DNA from: Dehalococcoidia bacterium
GTDB taxonomy: Bacteria > Chloroflexota > Dehalococcoidia > Lucifugimonadales > UBA3495
Reading direction: 5' to 3'
NCBI GenBank assembly: GCA_012959605.1
Contig: DUCU01000120.1
Span: 1 to 56,336 of the forward strand
DNA: 56,336 nt
This document shows, piece after piece, positions 17,558 to 26,146 of the stretch (position 1 is its first letter; each line of letters starts with the position of its first letter). The notes under the pieces were generated by a model that was given only the letters and a program-made list of their open reading frames with translations, did no database searches and was not told where the DNA came from. A program made the translations under genes and the position numbers.

Positions 17558-17945
17558 ATTGCCCTAAATCCAAATCAAATATTTCTAGCATACAGCAGTA
17601 AGCGTTGATGCCCAGCAACTCGATATTCTTGTCTTGGACACCTTAAATACTTACTGTATAGGTGCAGTTAATTTCACCACGCTAACGCGCAAATGAACTT
17701 GGTATCTCGACGCGAATCGATTCAAATGTTGAAAAACATGCCATATGGACTGTCGATTGATCGCCGGAAACGAATCATACGTTTGGAAAGATAGCTTGTC
17801 CAATGACGCTGTGTGAGAACTCCGGTGAGTTACTAGTGGCCTGAGCAGAGAGATAGCGGGGGATAGTTGCCGATAGGATTAAGGGAAATTCAGCGCATAA
17901 GCGAGGAGCAATCATCTTGAGCCCGTTCAAGGGCCGAAGATGCTG

Positions 17946-17989
17946 CGCCAAACCCGATGCCCTTCCAGAGAAGGGCATCGGGTTTGGCG
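17946..17989 (-). terminator. 19-bp perfect hairpin 3' of the crotonase gene
   Basis: Arms 17946-17964 and 17971-17989 are perfectly complementary over 19 bases around CCAGAG. It lies 27 bases after the minus-strand crotonase stop. It has no T-run on either strand, so it may be a 3'-end stabiliser or a processed terminator rather than a standard intrinsic terminator. Confidence 0.55.
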
Positions 17990-18016
17990 GTGTAAATAGC
18001 GTGTCTGCCGAAGTTC

Positions 18017-18778
18017 CTAGCGGCCCTTCCAGACCGGCGCGCGTTTTTCGGCAAAGGCTAGAACGCCCTCTTTGGCATCCTCGGTCTCCAGTATCTCGTT
18101 GCGCTTTTGTCCGGCGTATTTAACCCGCTCTTCCAGCCCCATATCTGCGCCCTTGATGGAGGCCTCTTTGATGGCGGCGATGGACAACGGGGCGTTGGCC
18201 ACTATCTTATCCGCGATTTCTTTGGCCTTGGCCATGACGTCTTCCGGCTCAACCACGTAGTTGACCAGCATCAACTGCAAAGCTTTCTCGGCGTTCACGA
18301 AATCGCCGGTGAATAGGAACTCAAAGGCGATGTTTCTTGGAACAACCTGGGACAACAACGCTGGGCCGCTGACCGAGGCGATGCCACGTTTGGCCTGGGG
18401 CCAGCCGAATTCAGCCTTTGATGACGCAATCCGGATGTCGCTGCCAAGGGCAATCCCGCAGCCCTGGGCCAGGCAGATTCCGTTGATCGCGGCGATAATG
18501 GGCTTCCATATTTGGGACTGGACCACGTAAAGGTCTCCAGTGCTATGACCTTCGTTGGCGTGACCGGCGGCCATCGCTACCAGGTCGTGTCCCGTTGAGA
18601 ATGCCCTGCCAGCACCGGTTACGATGGCGCATCGAACTTCAGCGTTGTTCTGGACGTCTTGAAAGGCGTCCCAGAGTAGTTCGCGCATGGCTGGGTCAAT
18701 GGCGTTCAGCTTCTCGGGCCGGTTCATCGTGATGTAGGCGATGCCTTCTTTAATCTCGTAAATTACTTCATCTGCCAT
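18017..18778 (-). CDS. crotonase-fold protein (enoyl-CoA hydratase/isomerase family), atypical active site
   Basis: 253 residues of crotonase fold: YITMNRPEKLNAID, CAIVTGAGRAFSTGHDL (oxyanion hole) and the C-terminal EGVLAFAEKRAPVWKGR helix. Both hydratase glutamates are changed: the position of Glu144 is Gly108 (AQGCGIAL) and that of Glu164 is Gln128 (WPQAKRG). A simple hydration role is therefore doubtful; other crotonase reactions such as isomerisation, thioester hydrolysis or decarboxylation use other residues. ATG with GGAGG 8 bases upstream. It is the most distal gene of a minus-strand group with MFS and CaiB/BaiF genes, about 135 bases after the MFS stop. Confidence 0.88.
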   Translation of the reverse strand: MADEVIYEIKEGIAYITMNRPEKLNAIDPAMRELLWDAFQDVQNNAEVRCAIVTGAGRAFSTGHDLVAMAAGHANEGHSTGDLYVVQSQIWKPIIAAINGICLAQGCGIALGSDIRIASSKAEFGWPQAKRGIASVSGPALLSQVVPRNIAFEFLFTGDFVNAEKALQLMLVNYVVEPEDVMAKAKEIADKIVANAPLSIAAIKEASIKGADMGLEERVKYAGQKRNEILETEDAKEGVLAFAEKRAPVWKGR

Positions 18779-18913
18779 TTCAGTGCCTCCAATTAATAGC
18801 CGTCAGTCCCGATGGAACCGGGACCTTCGGCGGTCAGTCTTTTTGCGGCCGGTCGGGCCGCAGCTATTGTATAGCCCACGGCATGGGTATAAAAGGGTTC
18901 GTTTGCCTGGATT

Positions 18914-20242
18914 TTAGACGGCGGTTTCCACCACCGGTTCTGCCAAGGCCATTGGCGGCGCTGGGCGGGTGGCGGTGCTGATGATCAATGCGGCAATCAG
19001 GTTGAGGGTCAGAATCATCCACCAAGATGAAACGTAATTCCCAGTGCTGTCATAGATGTAGCCAACCAACGGCGCTCCCAGACCGGCGCTGATTAACATA
19101 ACCGGCAACACTATACCCCGGATGCTACCCAAGAAAGCACGACCGAAGTAGGCGGCAAAGATATACGAATGGACGATCATTCCCGCGCCAACAGATAGCC
19201 CAAAAATGATGCCAGAGGCGAAGAGAAAGAACTCGTTGCGCCCAATCAGCGCGAATCCCATGGCTAACGCCAACCCGGAGAACGACCCAACGGCGATGAT
19301 TCGGATTGGCACTCGGTCTGCCATCCACCCGGCGAACAGGGCCATGGTCGCTGCGCCACCGGCGTCACCCGCGAACGAGAACGAAACCAACTGGGCGTCA
19401 AATCCGCTTTCGATCCAATAGGGAATCCGGTGAACACTGGTGCCGCCTTGGGCCACGCCAGCCAGGGCAAAGGCCAGCAACAGCTTCCACATGGTGCTGG
19501 TCCGGAAGGCCTCCCGGACGGTCCATGACCGCTCTTCAGGCGCTGGAGGCACCGCGGTAGCCGCTTGGCCGCTTGGGAATTGATTCGTGGGCCTTCCGTC
19601 CACCTCCAACCCCATGTCTTCTGGTTGTCTCCTGAGAAATATGGCCGAGAGGGGAATAGACATGGCCATGAATATCACGGCCATTACCACCCAGGTTGTG
19701 CGCCAACCCACGCTGCCCAGGAGCATCTGGGTAAACGGCAGGAAGAAGACGCCGCCGATGCCAACACCGCTGACGGCCAAGGCCAGGGCCATGCCGCGTT
19801 TGCGTTGGAACCACTTGGCCACGGGGACTGAGGTCATGATGTTTTGTGGCGCGGCCAGTCCGGTCAAGCCCAATACGCCAAAAAGGGCGATTACCTGCCA
19901 CGGTGTGTCGGCCCGGCTAACGGCCAACAGCGCCACGCCAATGATTGCCCCGGACACCGGAATCATCACCCGAGGGCCGTAGCGGTCCAGAAGACGGCCA
20001 ACGATGAAGCTAGAAGCTCCGGCAGCAATCCGCCGGTCGGTGACCGCCCAACCCAATTGGCTGCGGCTCATACCCAGTTCAACGCCCATGGGTATCACAA
20101 ACAGGCCAAAGCTCAGGTTGCCGGTGGCCATGGTGGAGAAATTGACCAGCCACATGACCGCAACAATGACCCATCCGTAGAAGATGCCATCGGGACGGAT
20201 CAAACCACTGCTGGGAGGCGGACGTTCACCGCTGGAATGCAA
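18914..20242 (-). CDS. MFS transporter
   Basis: 442 residues with about 12 hydrophobic membrane segments. It begins with FYGWVIVAVMWLVNFSTM and carries the loop motif GRLLDRYGPR between helices 2 and 3. A central hydrophilic loop (about 215-240) follows, and the second half has GWMADRVPIRIIAVGS. The style is that of the OFA/monocarboxylate group of organic-anion transporters. The TTG at 20242 is one base from the stop of the CaiB/BaiF gene at 20244, so translation is coupled. It may import the acid that the CoA-transferases activate; this is inference from position. Confidence 0.88.
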   Translation of the reverse strand: MHSSGERPPPSSGLIRPDGIFYGWVIVAVMWLVNFSTMATGNLSFGLFVIPMGVELGMSRSQLGWAVTDRRIAAGASSFIVGRLLDRYGPRVMIPVSGAIIGVALLAVSRADTPWQVIALFGVLGLTGLAAPQNIMTSVPVAKWFQRKRGMALALAVSGVGIGGVFFLPFTQMLLGSVGWRTTWVVMAVIFMAMSIPLSAIFLRRQPEDMGLEVDGRPTNQFPSGQAATAVPPAPEERSWTVREAFRTSTMWKLLLAFALAGVAQGGTSVHRIPYWIESGFDAQLVSFSFAGDAGGAATMALFAGWMADRVPIRIIAVGSFSGLALAMGFALIGRNEFFLFASGIIFGLSVGAGMIVHSYIFAAYFGRAFLGSIRGIVLPVMLISAGLGAPLVGYIYDSTGNYVSSWWMILTLNLIAALIISTATRPAPPMALAEPVVETAV

Positions 20243-20243
20243 A

Positions 20244-21527
20244 CTAAATTATTCGGGAGCCGGTAGGCTTGGTCCCGATGATCCCCGTTTCATCCAGTTG
20301 GTCTATCTCGATACCGGTCAGCCCCAGCAGTTCGTTGTAGACCTCTCGGTTGTGTTGTCCCAAGGTTGGTGATGGCCAGCGAACCTGGCCGGGAGTTGCC
20401 GACATGCGCCAGGGTATCCCCGGGTATTGCTTGAGTCCCACTTGAGGATGGTCCACTGTGACGAATGTCCCTCGGTCTTTGTAATGGGCGTCGGCCAACA
20501 GGTCGGGTCCGCGTAGCACTGGGCCCGCTGGAACTCCCGCATTTTGCAGTATTTCAGTTATCGCGTAGGCTTCTTGGCTCGAGGTCCACTCGCCAATGAT
20601 CCGGTCCAATTCGTCGTGGTTCTCGCGGCGCTTTTCCAGGGTGGCGAATTTGGGGTCGTCGGCTAGACCGGCGATGCCAGTTGCATAGGCCAGGTTCTGC
20701 CACCGTTCTTCATTGGTGGCGGCGATGGTCACCCAGCGGTCTTCACCGGCGCAGGGATAGCTGTTGGCAGGAGCATACCAGCCGGAACGGTTTCCCTGGC
20801 GTTCTGGCTCCTGTCCGGTCATTTGGTAGGCCAAAACTTCCGGCCCCATCAGGGCAACTGACGACTCCTGCTGCGAAACGTCGATAAACATTCCTTTACC
20901 GGTCTTCCGGCGGTGACGCAGTGCGGCCATCAGCACACCGGCGGCGTGGGAGCCGGTGATGGGGTCCCCGTGATTGATGCCCGACTTCATGGGACCCTCG
21001 CCCCGGTAGCCGGTCATGTGGGCCATGCCGGAAAGCTGCTCCTGCCCAATACCGTAGCCCAGGTAACCCTTCCATGGGCCGGTATTACCAAATGCCGGCA
21101 TTGATACATAGATCAAGTCTGGCCTATGTTTTCTTAATTCTTGATAGGTATAGCCCAGCCGTTCTAGGCTCCCCTGTCGGAAGTTCTCAATGACCACGTC
21201 ACTGATGGAAACCAGGCGTTCAAAGACCCTGCGACCCTCGTCCTTGGTCAATTCTAGGGTAATGCCGTACTTGGACATGTGCAGGCAGTTGAACCAGCCG
21301 TTGCGGTTCCAGGGTTCCTCTCCGGGTTCGCCGTCGGGATAGGCGGCAATGCCCCGAGCCGGAGTTACCGGGCCACGGTGCGAGTCATAGACGCTCAGGG
21401 ACTCCATCTTGATAATTTCAGCGCCCATATCGGCAAACAATTTAGTGCAGTACGGTCCGGCCCAGATGCGGGACAGGTCGAGTACTCGGTAGTTCTTTAG
21501 GGGCATATTCTTAGGCGGTGTTTCCAT
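20244..21527 (-). CDS. CaiB/BaiF (class III) CoA-transferase, Asp-containing subunit
   Basis: 427 residues. Family III fold: VLDLSRIWAGPYCTKLFADMG at the N-terminus, VIENFRQGSLERLGY, SMPAFGNTGPW, and the catalytic-aspartate segment with Asp188 (NHGDPITGSHA). Asp forms the aspartyl-CoA-type intermediate in this family. The adjacent upstream gene encodes a paralogue with Gln at the same position, so the two probably form a heteromeric transferase, comparable to SmtAB or BbsEF. The donor and acceptor acids are unknown. ATG start 4 bases after the partner gene stop. Confidence 0.9.
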   Translation of the reverse strand: METPPKNMPLKNYRVLDLSRIWAGPYCTKLFADMGAEIIKMESLSVYDSHRGPVTPARGIAAYPDGEPGEEPWNRNGWFNCLHMSKYGITLELTKDEGRRVFERLVSISDVVIENFRQGSLERLGYTYQELRKHRPDLIYVSMPAFGNTGPWKGYLGYGIGQEQLSGMAHMTGYRGEGPMKSGINHGDPITGSHAAGVLMAALRHRRKTGKGMFIDVSQQESSVALMGPEVLAYQMTGQEPERQGNRSGWYAPANSYPCAGEDRWVTIAATNEERWQNLAYATGIAGLADDPKFATLEKRRENHDELDRIIGEWTSSQEAYAITEILQNAGVPAGPVLRGPDLLADAHYKDRGTFVTVDHPQVGLKQYPGIPWRMSATPGQVRWPSPTLGQHNREVYNELLGLTGIEIDQLDETGIIGTKPTGSRII

Positions 21528-21531
21528 GCGA

Positions 21532-22773
21532 CTAAACCCCCTGACCCTGGGTCAGTACGCCTTGGGTAATTAACTCTGACACCTGTGCTTCTGAGTAGCT
21601 GAGCCACGAGTCCAACGCCGATGTTGTGTGTTCACCGAGCAGTGGGGCGCGCTGGAAGACCCAGGCGTCGATACTCTCTTCAGGCATGATCGGCGCTCCC
21701 GGGTAGATCAGCTTTCCAGCCACTGGATGGTCTAATTCAACGAAGTAAGCCCGGTCCAAAAGCTGTTCCATCTCCAAGATATCTTTCATGGTGGCGACAA
21801 AGCTGAAACCTAGCCCGCTTTCCTGACCTGCCTTGAAGATGTCCACTTTATTGTTTTCAACCAGGAACGGCAGCATGTAAGCGTCTACTTCGTCGGCGTT
21901 TTCTAGTCTACCGGCGCGGGAGAGGAACCTGGGGTCGGACAATTCTTCTCGGCCCATGATCCGGGCTACTTCCGGCCACCGGTGGTCCGGCCCGGCGATG
22001 ATGCCAACGTGGCCGTCCAGACAAGGGTAGATTCCCCAGGCGGCGCGGCCATAGCCCCGGTTGCCCACGCGGCTGTATTCCTGGCCTGAGTAGCTGTATT
22101 GCATCAGGGCATTTTCCAGGATGTTGGTGGCGTACTCGGCGATGGCCAGATCAATCTGTTGGCCCTCGCCCGTTTCTTCGGCGTACATCAAAGCCGCCAT
22201 GGTGGCGGCGAAGGCATTTTGTCCGGCGCCCAACTGGGCCAGAGGCATCCCTTCTTTCAACGGCTCTTGCTCCGGTTCCCCAGTGATATTCATCAACCCA
22301 CCCAGGGCGTAGAGGTTCAACTCTGCCGCCTTCCAGTCCCTGTACGGTCCGGTCTGGCCAAAGTTGGATATGGATGTCATCACCAGGGCCGGGTTAATTT
22401 TATGAAGCTCAGAATACGAAAGGCCAAGGCGGTCCATACCGCCGGGGGCAAAGTTCTCAACCAGGATGTCGGCCTTGGCTGCCAGTTCCAGCAGCACCCG
22501 CCGCCCTTCAGAGGACTGCAGGTCTAAAGCAACGCTCTGCTTGGCTGTATTCAGATACAAGAACCAAGCACCGTCTTCTGGGGCGTTGGTTCCGGAGGCG
22601 GAATCGGTCTTGCCTGAAGCAAATGGCCCCAGCCATCTGACTCCGTCGCCGCGCTTGGGGTGCTCAATTTTAAGTACGTCTGCACCGAGGCCCGAGAGCA
22701 ACTTGGTGCAGTATGGTCCGGCTATATAATGGGTAAGGTCCAAAACCTTGACCCCTTCCAGCAATCCTGGCAT
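21532..22773 (-). CDS. CaiB/BaiF-family protein with Gln at the catalytic Asp position
   Basis: 413 residues of the same fold (VLDLTHYIAGPYCTKLLSGLG, ILVENFAPGGMDRLG, ISNFGQTGPYRDW). An ungapped 31-residue match to the neighbouring subunit puts Gln180 (PLAQLGAGQN) where Asp188 lies in the partner. It is probably the non-catalytic or CoA-binding subunit of a heteromer. Gene order is Gln subunit first, Asp subunit second, with a 4-base gap. ATG with AAAGGGAG upstream. The 234-base gap to the divergent aldolase-like gene holds no other gene. Confidence 0.87.
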   Translation of the reverse strand: MPGLLEGVKVLDLTHYIAGPYCTKLLSGLGADVLKIEHPKRGDGVRWLGPFASGKTDSASGTNAPEDGAWFLYLNTAKQSVALDLQSSEGRRVLLELAAKADILVENFAPGGMDRLGLSYSELHKINPALVMTSISNFGQTGPYRDWKAAELNLYALGGLMNITGEPEQEPLKEGMPLAQLGAGQNAFAATMAALMYAEETGEGQQIDLAIAEYATNILENALMQYSYSGQEYSRVGNRGYGRAAWGIYPCLDGHVGIIAGPDHRWPEVARIMGREELSDPRFLSRAGRLENADEVDAYMLPFLVENNKVDIFKAGQESGLGFSFVATMKDILEMEQLLDRAYFVELDHPVAGKLIYPGAPIMPEESIDAWVFQRAPLLGEHTTSALDSWLSYSEAQVSELITQGVLTQGQGV

Positions 22774-23007
22774 TTAATATTCTCCCTTTAATACAAGCAA
22801 TCCCAGGCGGGGATACCCGCCCAAGAGCCGCTGAGATTGTTGCACTGGGCGTTGGGAATTGCAACCACGCCTCGCTCGATGCCTGGCACCCATGACTCAA
22901 AGAGTGACTGGTCTATGGTATTCTTCAGCCCACCTGACACGTGAGCAATATCCCGTAAATAATGGCATCCGGAACCTTTGATTTTAGAGCCGTTGGAGAC
23001 AACCTTT

Positions 23008-24120
23008 ATGGAACGCCCCATTTTCCACCCGGTGGGCACCCCGGTAGAACGATTAGACACCCCAGCCTTGGTGATTGACCTGGATGTGATGGACCAAAAC
23101 ATCCGGACATTCCAAGGCTATTTTTCGGCCACCTCGGTCAAGGCCAGGCCGGTGGTTACCAGCCATCTTTGTCCCCAGATAGCCCACCGGCAACTGGACG
23201 CCGGTGGCACCGTGGGCGGCATCGCTGTGACCACGCTGGGCGAAGCTGAGGTGTTTGCCAACTCAGGTTTCACCGATATCCTCTTGGCCAACCAGGTGGT
23301 GACCGTTTCCAAGATCAGGCGACTCTGTGCCTTGGCCGGGCAGACGAGCATAGGTATTGCGGTGGACAACCCGGACAACGCCAAGCAGCTATCAGAGGGC
23401 GCAGTTGCCGCAGGGGCCGAGTTACGGGTATTGGTTGAGATAGAAGCCGGAATGGGCCGTTGCGGCGTTACCCCCGGCGCTGATGCCGTGGCCCTGGCTC
23501 AGGTGGTTGATGGTCTGCCAGGCCTAAGGTTTACCGGCATAATGGGCTCGGTGCCCGGCCCCAAGGGAGACGATGATCCCTCCGCCCACGAAGCCAAATC
23601 CCGCGCCAATTTGCAGGTAATCCTTGATAACAAGGCGGCCACGGAACAGGCTGGCTTGTCAGTCTCCGTGGTCAGCGTCGGCGGCACCCACTGCTACGCC
23701 CAGGCAATACAGATGCCGGGTGTGACCGAAGTCCGCGCCGGACGTTACCCGCTGATGGACCACCGACTAAAACCGTTCCTACCGGCCCTCGCTCCGGCAG
23801 CCAGAATCCTTGCGTCGGTCATATCCCATCCGATAGACGGCATGGCGGTACTGGATGCCGGACACAAAGCCACCGCCCCCGACCAGGGACGCCCAGTTCT
23901 AGAAGGAATCGACGGCGGGATAGCCACTCGCTTCAGCGCCGAACACGGCATAGTCGAGTTGGAAGGCGACGCCCAGAGCAAACTTAACCCAGGTGACAAA
24001 GTCTGGCTGGTGCCCTACGAACTGGGTGCCACTGTGAATCAATACGATTACTTTAGGGCCTCTAAAAACGGCAAACTGGAAGGTTTCTGGCCCATCTCCG
24101 CCCGAGGCAGACTGGCGTAA
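23008..24120 (+). CDS. D-threonine-aldolase-like (alanine-racemase-fold) protein lacking the PLP lysine
   Basis: 370 residues: a barrel with the DSD1/D-threonine aldolase layout (LDTPALVIDLDVMDQNI, AHRQLDAGG, GTVGGIAVTTLGEAEVFANSG, EAGMGRCGV) and a C-terminal beta domain. Aligned without gaps to the next gene, the Schiff-base Lys is Thr51 (ARPVVTSHLCPQIAH), and a nearby Lys is Leu54. It therefore should not bind PLP in the usual way. It may be a non-catalytic partner or an enzyme with other chemistry. ATG at 23008 with TTGGAG upstream; a TTG at 22978 would add 10 residues. Confidence 0.83.
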   Translation: MERPIFHPVGTPVERLDTPALVIDLDVMDQNIRTFQGYFSATSVKARPVVTSHLCPQIAHRQLDAGGTVGGIAVTTLGEAEVFANSGFTDILLANQVVTVSKIRRLCALAGQTSIGIAVDNPDNAKQLSEGAVAAGAELRVLVEIEAGMGRCGVTPGADAVALAQVVDGLPGLRFTGIMGSVPGPKGDDDPSAHEAKSRANLQVILDNKAATEQAGLSVSVVSVGGTHCYAQAIQMPGVTEVRAGRYPLMDHRLKPFLPALAPAARILASVISHPIDGMAVLDAGHKATAPDQGRPVLEGIDGGIATRFSAEHGIVELEGDAQSKLNPGDKVWLVPYELGATVNQYDYFRASKNGKLEGFWPISARGRLA

Positions 24121-24156
24121 ATCCCCCTGATAGCTGATAGCAAAAACGGAGTTTTT

Positions 24157-25257
24157 ATGAACGAGCATTATCGACCGGAACCCGGAACGCCCATGGAAGA
24201 CCTGGACACACCTTGTCTGGTAATCGACATGGACGACCTGGATCACAATATGGATGTCATTGCCGACACCTATAAGGGCAAGAGTACCAAACTTAGAGGG
24301 CACTCCAAGAACCACAAGACACCGGCCATAGCCCACCGGCAGATACGTCGTGGCGGCACCGTGGGCGGCGTCTGTGCGGCCAAGGTCTCCGAGGCCGAGG
24401 TCATGGTCCACGGTGGCATATCCAGCGTGTTCATCACGTCAGAGATTGTGGAGCCCATGAAGATTGAGCGTCTAGCCGCGCTGGCCGACCAGGCCGAGAT
24501 GCTGGTGGCCTGCGACCAATCGTCCAACGCCAGAGACCTCTCCAAGGCGGCCCAAGCTAGGGGTGTGGAGATTAGCGTGGTAATCGAACTGGAGACCGGG
24601 CTGGCCCGCTGTGGTGTGCGAGATACCGACTCCGGCGTCGCCTTGGCCAAAGAAATTTCGGCGCTGCCGGGACTACGGTTCCGCGGCGTCATGAGCCACC
24701 AGACGATCCCAGACATGCCAGACCGCGAAGACCGAGCAGTAGAGGCAGCCCGAACCATCAAGGGCGTGATTGACCTTAAAAATGCCATTGAAGGCGAGGG
24801 TATCCTCATCGATATCGTCTCCACCGGAGAGACCTGGAGCTATGACGTTGCGGCTGATATTCCGGGCGTTACGGAGATTCAAGGTGGCAGCTATCTGATG
24901 ATGGAGACCCACTACAGCTACATGACCGAGTTCCATTACGCGGGGAAGATTCTAACCACCATCATCAGCACACCCAGGCCTGGAGTTGCCATTGGCGACG
25001 CCGGTGTACGCGCCGTGAGCAGCCTCTCCGGCATGCCCACCGTGTTTGAACGGCCCGGTGTCACCGTGGCGGCGCTGGACAGTGACCACGCCGTATTCAA
25101 GCTTGAATCCGGAGCCAGCCTGAAAGTTGGCGACCAAGTTCTGCTAATACCGGCCCAACAAGACGCCATGGTCAGCCGCTGGGACCGATTCATCGGCCTA
25201 CGCAAAGGCAAAGTGGAAGTGGTCTGGGACATCACAGCCCGAGGTTGTCATAATTAG
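24157..25257 (+). CDS. D-threonine aldolase-like PLP enzyme
   Basis: 366 residues. The PLP lysine is present as Lys51 (RGHSKNHKTPAIAH), the usual HxKxHK signature of the DSD1/D-threonine aldolase group. VVIELETGLARCGV and QGGSYLMME follow in the barrel. The C-terminal metal site has Gln-Gln-Asp (IPAQQDAMVSRWD) rather than the usual His, so metal dependence or reaction may differ. Family members cleave D-3-hydroxyamino acids or eliminate from D-serine. It follows its Lys-lacking paralogue by 36 bases, with ACGGAG upstream of its ATG. A terminator and a hairpin repeat close the pair. Confidence 0.87.
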   Translation: MNEHYRPEPGTPMEDLDTPCLVIDMDDLDHNMDVIADTYKGKSTKLRGHSKNHKTPAIAHRQIRRGGTVGGVCAAKVSEAEVMVHGGISSVFITSEIVEPMKIERLAALADQAEMLVACDQSSNARDLSKAAQARGVEISVVIELETGLARCGVRDTDSGVALAKEISALPGLRFRGVMSHQTIPDMPDREDRAVEAARTIKGVIDLKNAIEGEGILIDIVSTGETWSYDVAADIPGVTEIQGGSYLMMETHYSYMTEFHYAGKILTTIISTPRPGVAIGDAGVRAVSSLSGMPTVFERPGVTVAALDSDHAVFKLESGASLKVGDQVLLIPAQQDAMVSRWDRFIGLRKGKVEVVWDITARGCHN

Positions 25258-25287
25258 CTGACGGCTGTCAGCTAATAGCCGTCAGCT
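25256..25287. repeat. 11-bp perfect hairpin repeat
   Basis: Arms 25256-25266 and 25277-25287 (AGCTGACGGCT and its complement) around a 10-base loop, starting inside the stop codon of the aldolase-like gene. Related pieces occur at 24126-24141 and 25380-25397, so it seems to be a dispersed short intergenic repeat. Confidence 0.55.
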
Positions 25288-25335
25288 TGTTGGTTGTGAG
25301 CGGGCTATCCGCTAACAATCGGCGGCAGATAATAA

Positions 25336-25373
25336 AAAAGACCCGGCGTAAAACGCCGGGTCTTTTCGTTTTT
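25336..25373. terminator. bidirectional intrinsic terminator
   Basis: Arms 25336-25348 and 25354-25366 (AAAAGACCCGGCG core) around a 5-base loop. A T-rich run follows on both strands. It separates the aldolase-like gene from the convergent NIPSNAP gene. Confidence 0.92.
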
Positions 25374-25395
25374 CCTGAATGCTGAGAGCTGTCAG

Positions 25396-26088
25396 CTACT
25401 CTGGTACTGGACCAAACTCTGACGTGCTCATGAGATGGGTGTTCTGGGCTACCAGCAGGCCACGGACTCGGGGAACGTACGTGCCGGTCCATTCCGGGTC
25501 GGCATTGACGGCTTCTTTGCCCTCTTTCAAATGCTTCAGGTCCCTGTAAGCCCAGATGTGTGTCACTTGGTTAAGATCTCCAACATCGCTGTAGAACCAG
25601 CCTGCCAGGTTGATCCCTTGGCGCTTCCGGATGGGGAGAGCTACTTCTTCGGCCGCGGCCATGTACGCGGGGATGCCGCCGGGCTTGAAGGTATAGGTAC
25701 GATAATCAAATACCATATTGTTCTTGCGGTCGAACTCCGCCGTGCCTTCGTCCGGGACATCTCCATTGACCGGATAGATGGGCGCAAAGCTGGAGGCGTT
25801 CATCTGCGAAGTCTTCTGGGACTCCACTAAGCCTCTAGTCCTGGGCAGGTACTTGCCGGTCCAATCAGGGTCGGTGTGGAACGCGTGTTTAGCCTCGGCC
25901 ATGTGTTTGTCGTCTTCGTAGCCCCAAATGTGGACCACCTGGTTCAACGAGCCAACCTCGCTGTAGTACCACCCGGCGAGCCTGATGCCGTAACGTTGTC
26001 TGATGGGCAGGCTGAGTTCCTTCACTCCGGCCCGGTAGTCGGCCGTTGCGCCTGGTTTCAGTGTGTAGACCCGGTAGTCGTAAATCAT
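25396..26088 (-). CDS. tandem-domain NIPSNAP family protein
   Basis: 230 residues made of two NIPSNAP (ferredoxin-like) repeats. The first starts MIYDYRVYTLKPG and the second MVFDYRTYTFKPG. Each has an arginine segment (SLPIRQRYG / ALPIRKRQG), AGWYYSEVGSLNQVVHIW or its counterpart, and a C-terminal TGKYLPRTRGL or TGTYVPRVRGL. The repeats are about 45-50 percent alike by eye, so this is an internal duplication. No enzymatic function is established for the family. ATG with AGGGGAG upstream. It is the last gene of a short minus-strand cluster with an alpha/beta hydrolase. Confidence 0.9.
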   Translation of the reverse strand: MIYDYRVYTLKPGATADYRAGVKELSLPIRQRYGIRLAGWYYSEVGSLNQVVHIWGYEDDKHMAEAKHAFHTDPDWTGKYLPRTRGLVESQKTSQMNASSFAPIYPVNGDVPDEGTAEFDRKNNMVFDYRTYTFKPGGIPAYMAAAEEVALPIRKRQGINLAGWFYSDVGDLNQVTHIWAYRDLKHLKEGKEAVNADPEWTGTYVPRVRGLLVAQNTHLMSTSEFGPVPE

Positions 26089-26146
26089 CTTCTCTCCCCT
26101 AAATTAGTTCAATCAAAACCACTGCCAAAAACGAGGGTGGGGCTAT

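Noticed and set aside
17693-17794. 33-codon frame in the gap after the XRE gene, rich in Arg and Lys.
   Set aside because: It has no ribosome site, no recognisable family and lies in AT-mixed non-coding sequence, so it is not supported as a gene.
25256-25397. CRISPR-like short repeats.
   Set aside because: Pieces are few, irregularly spaced and palindromic, with no uniform spacers or cas genes.
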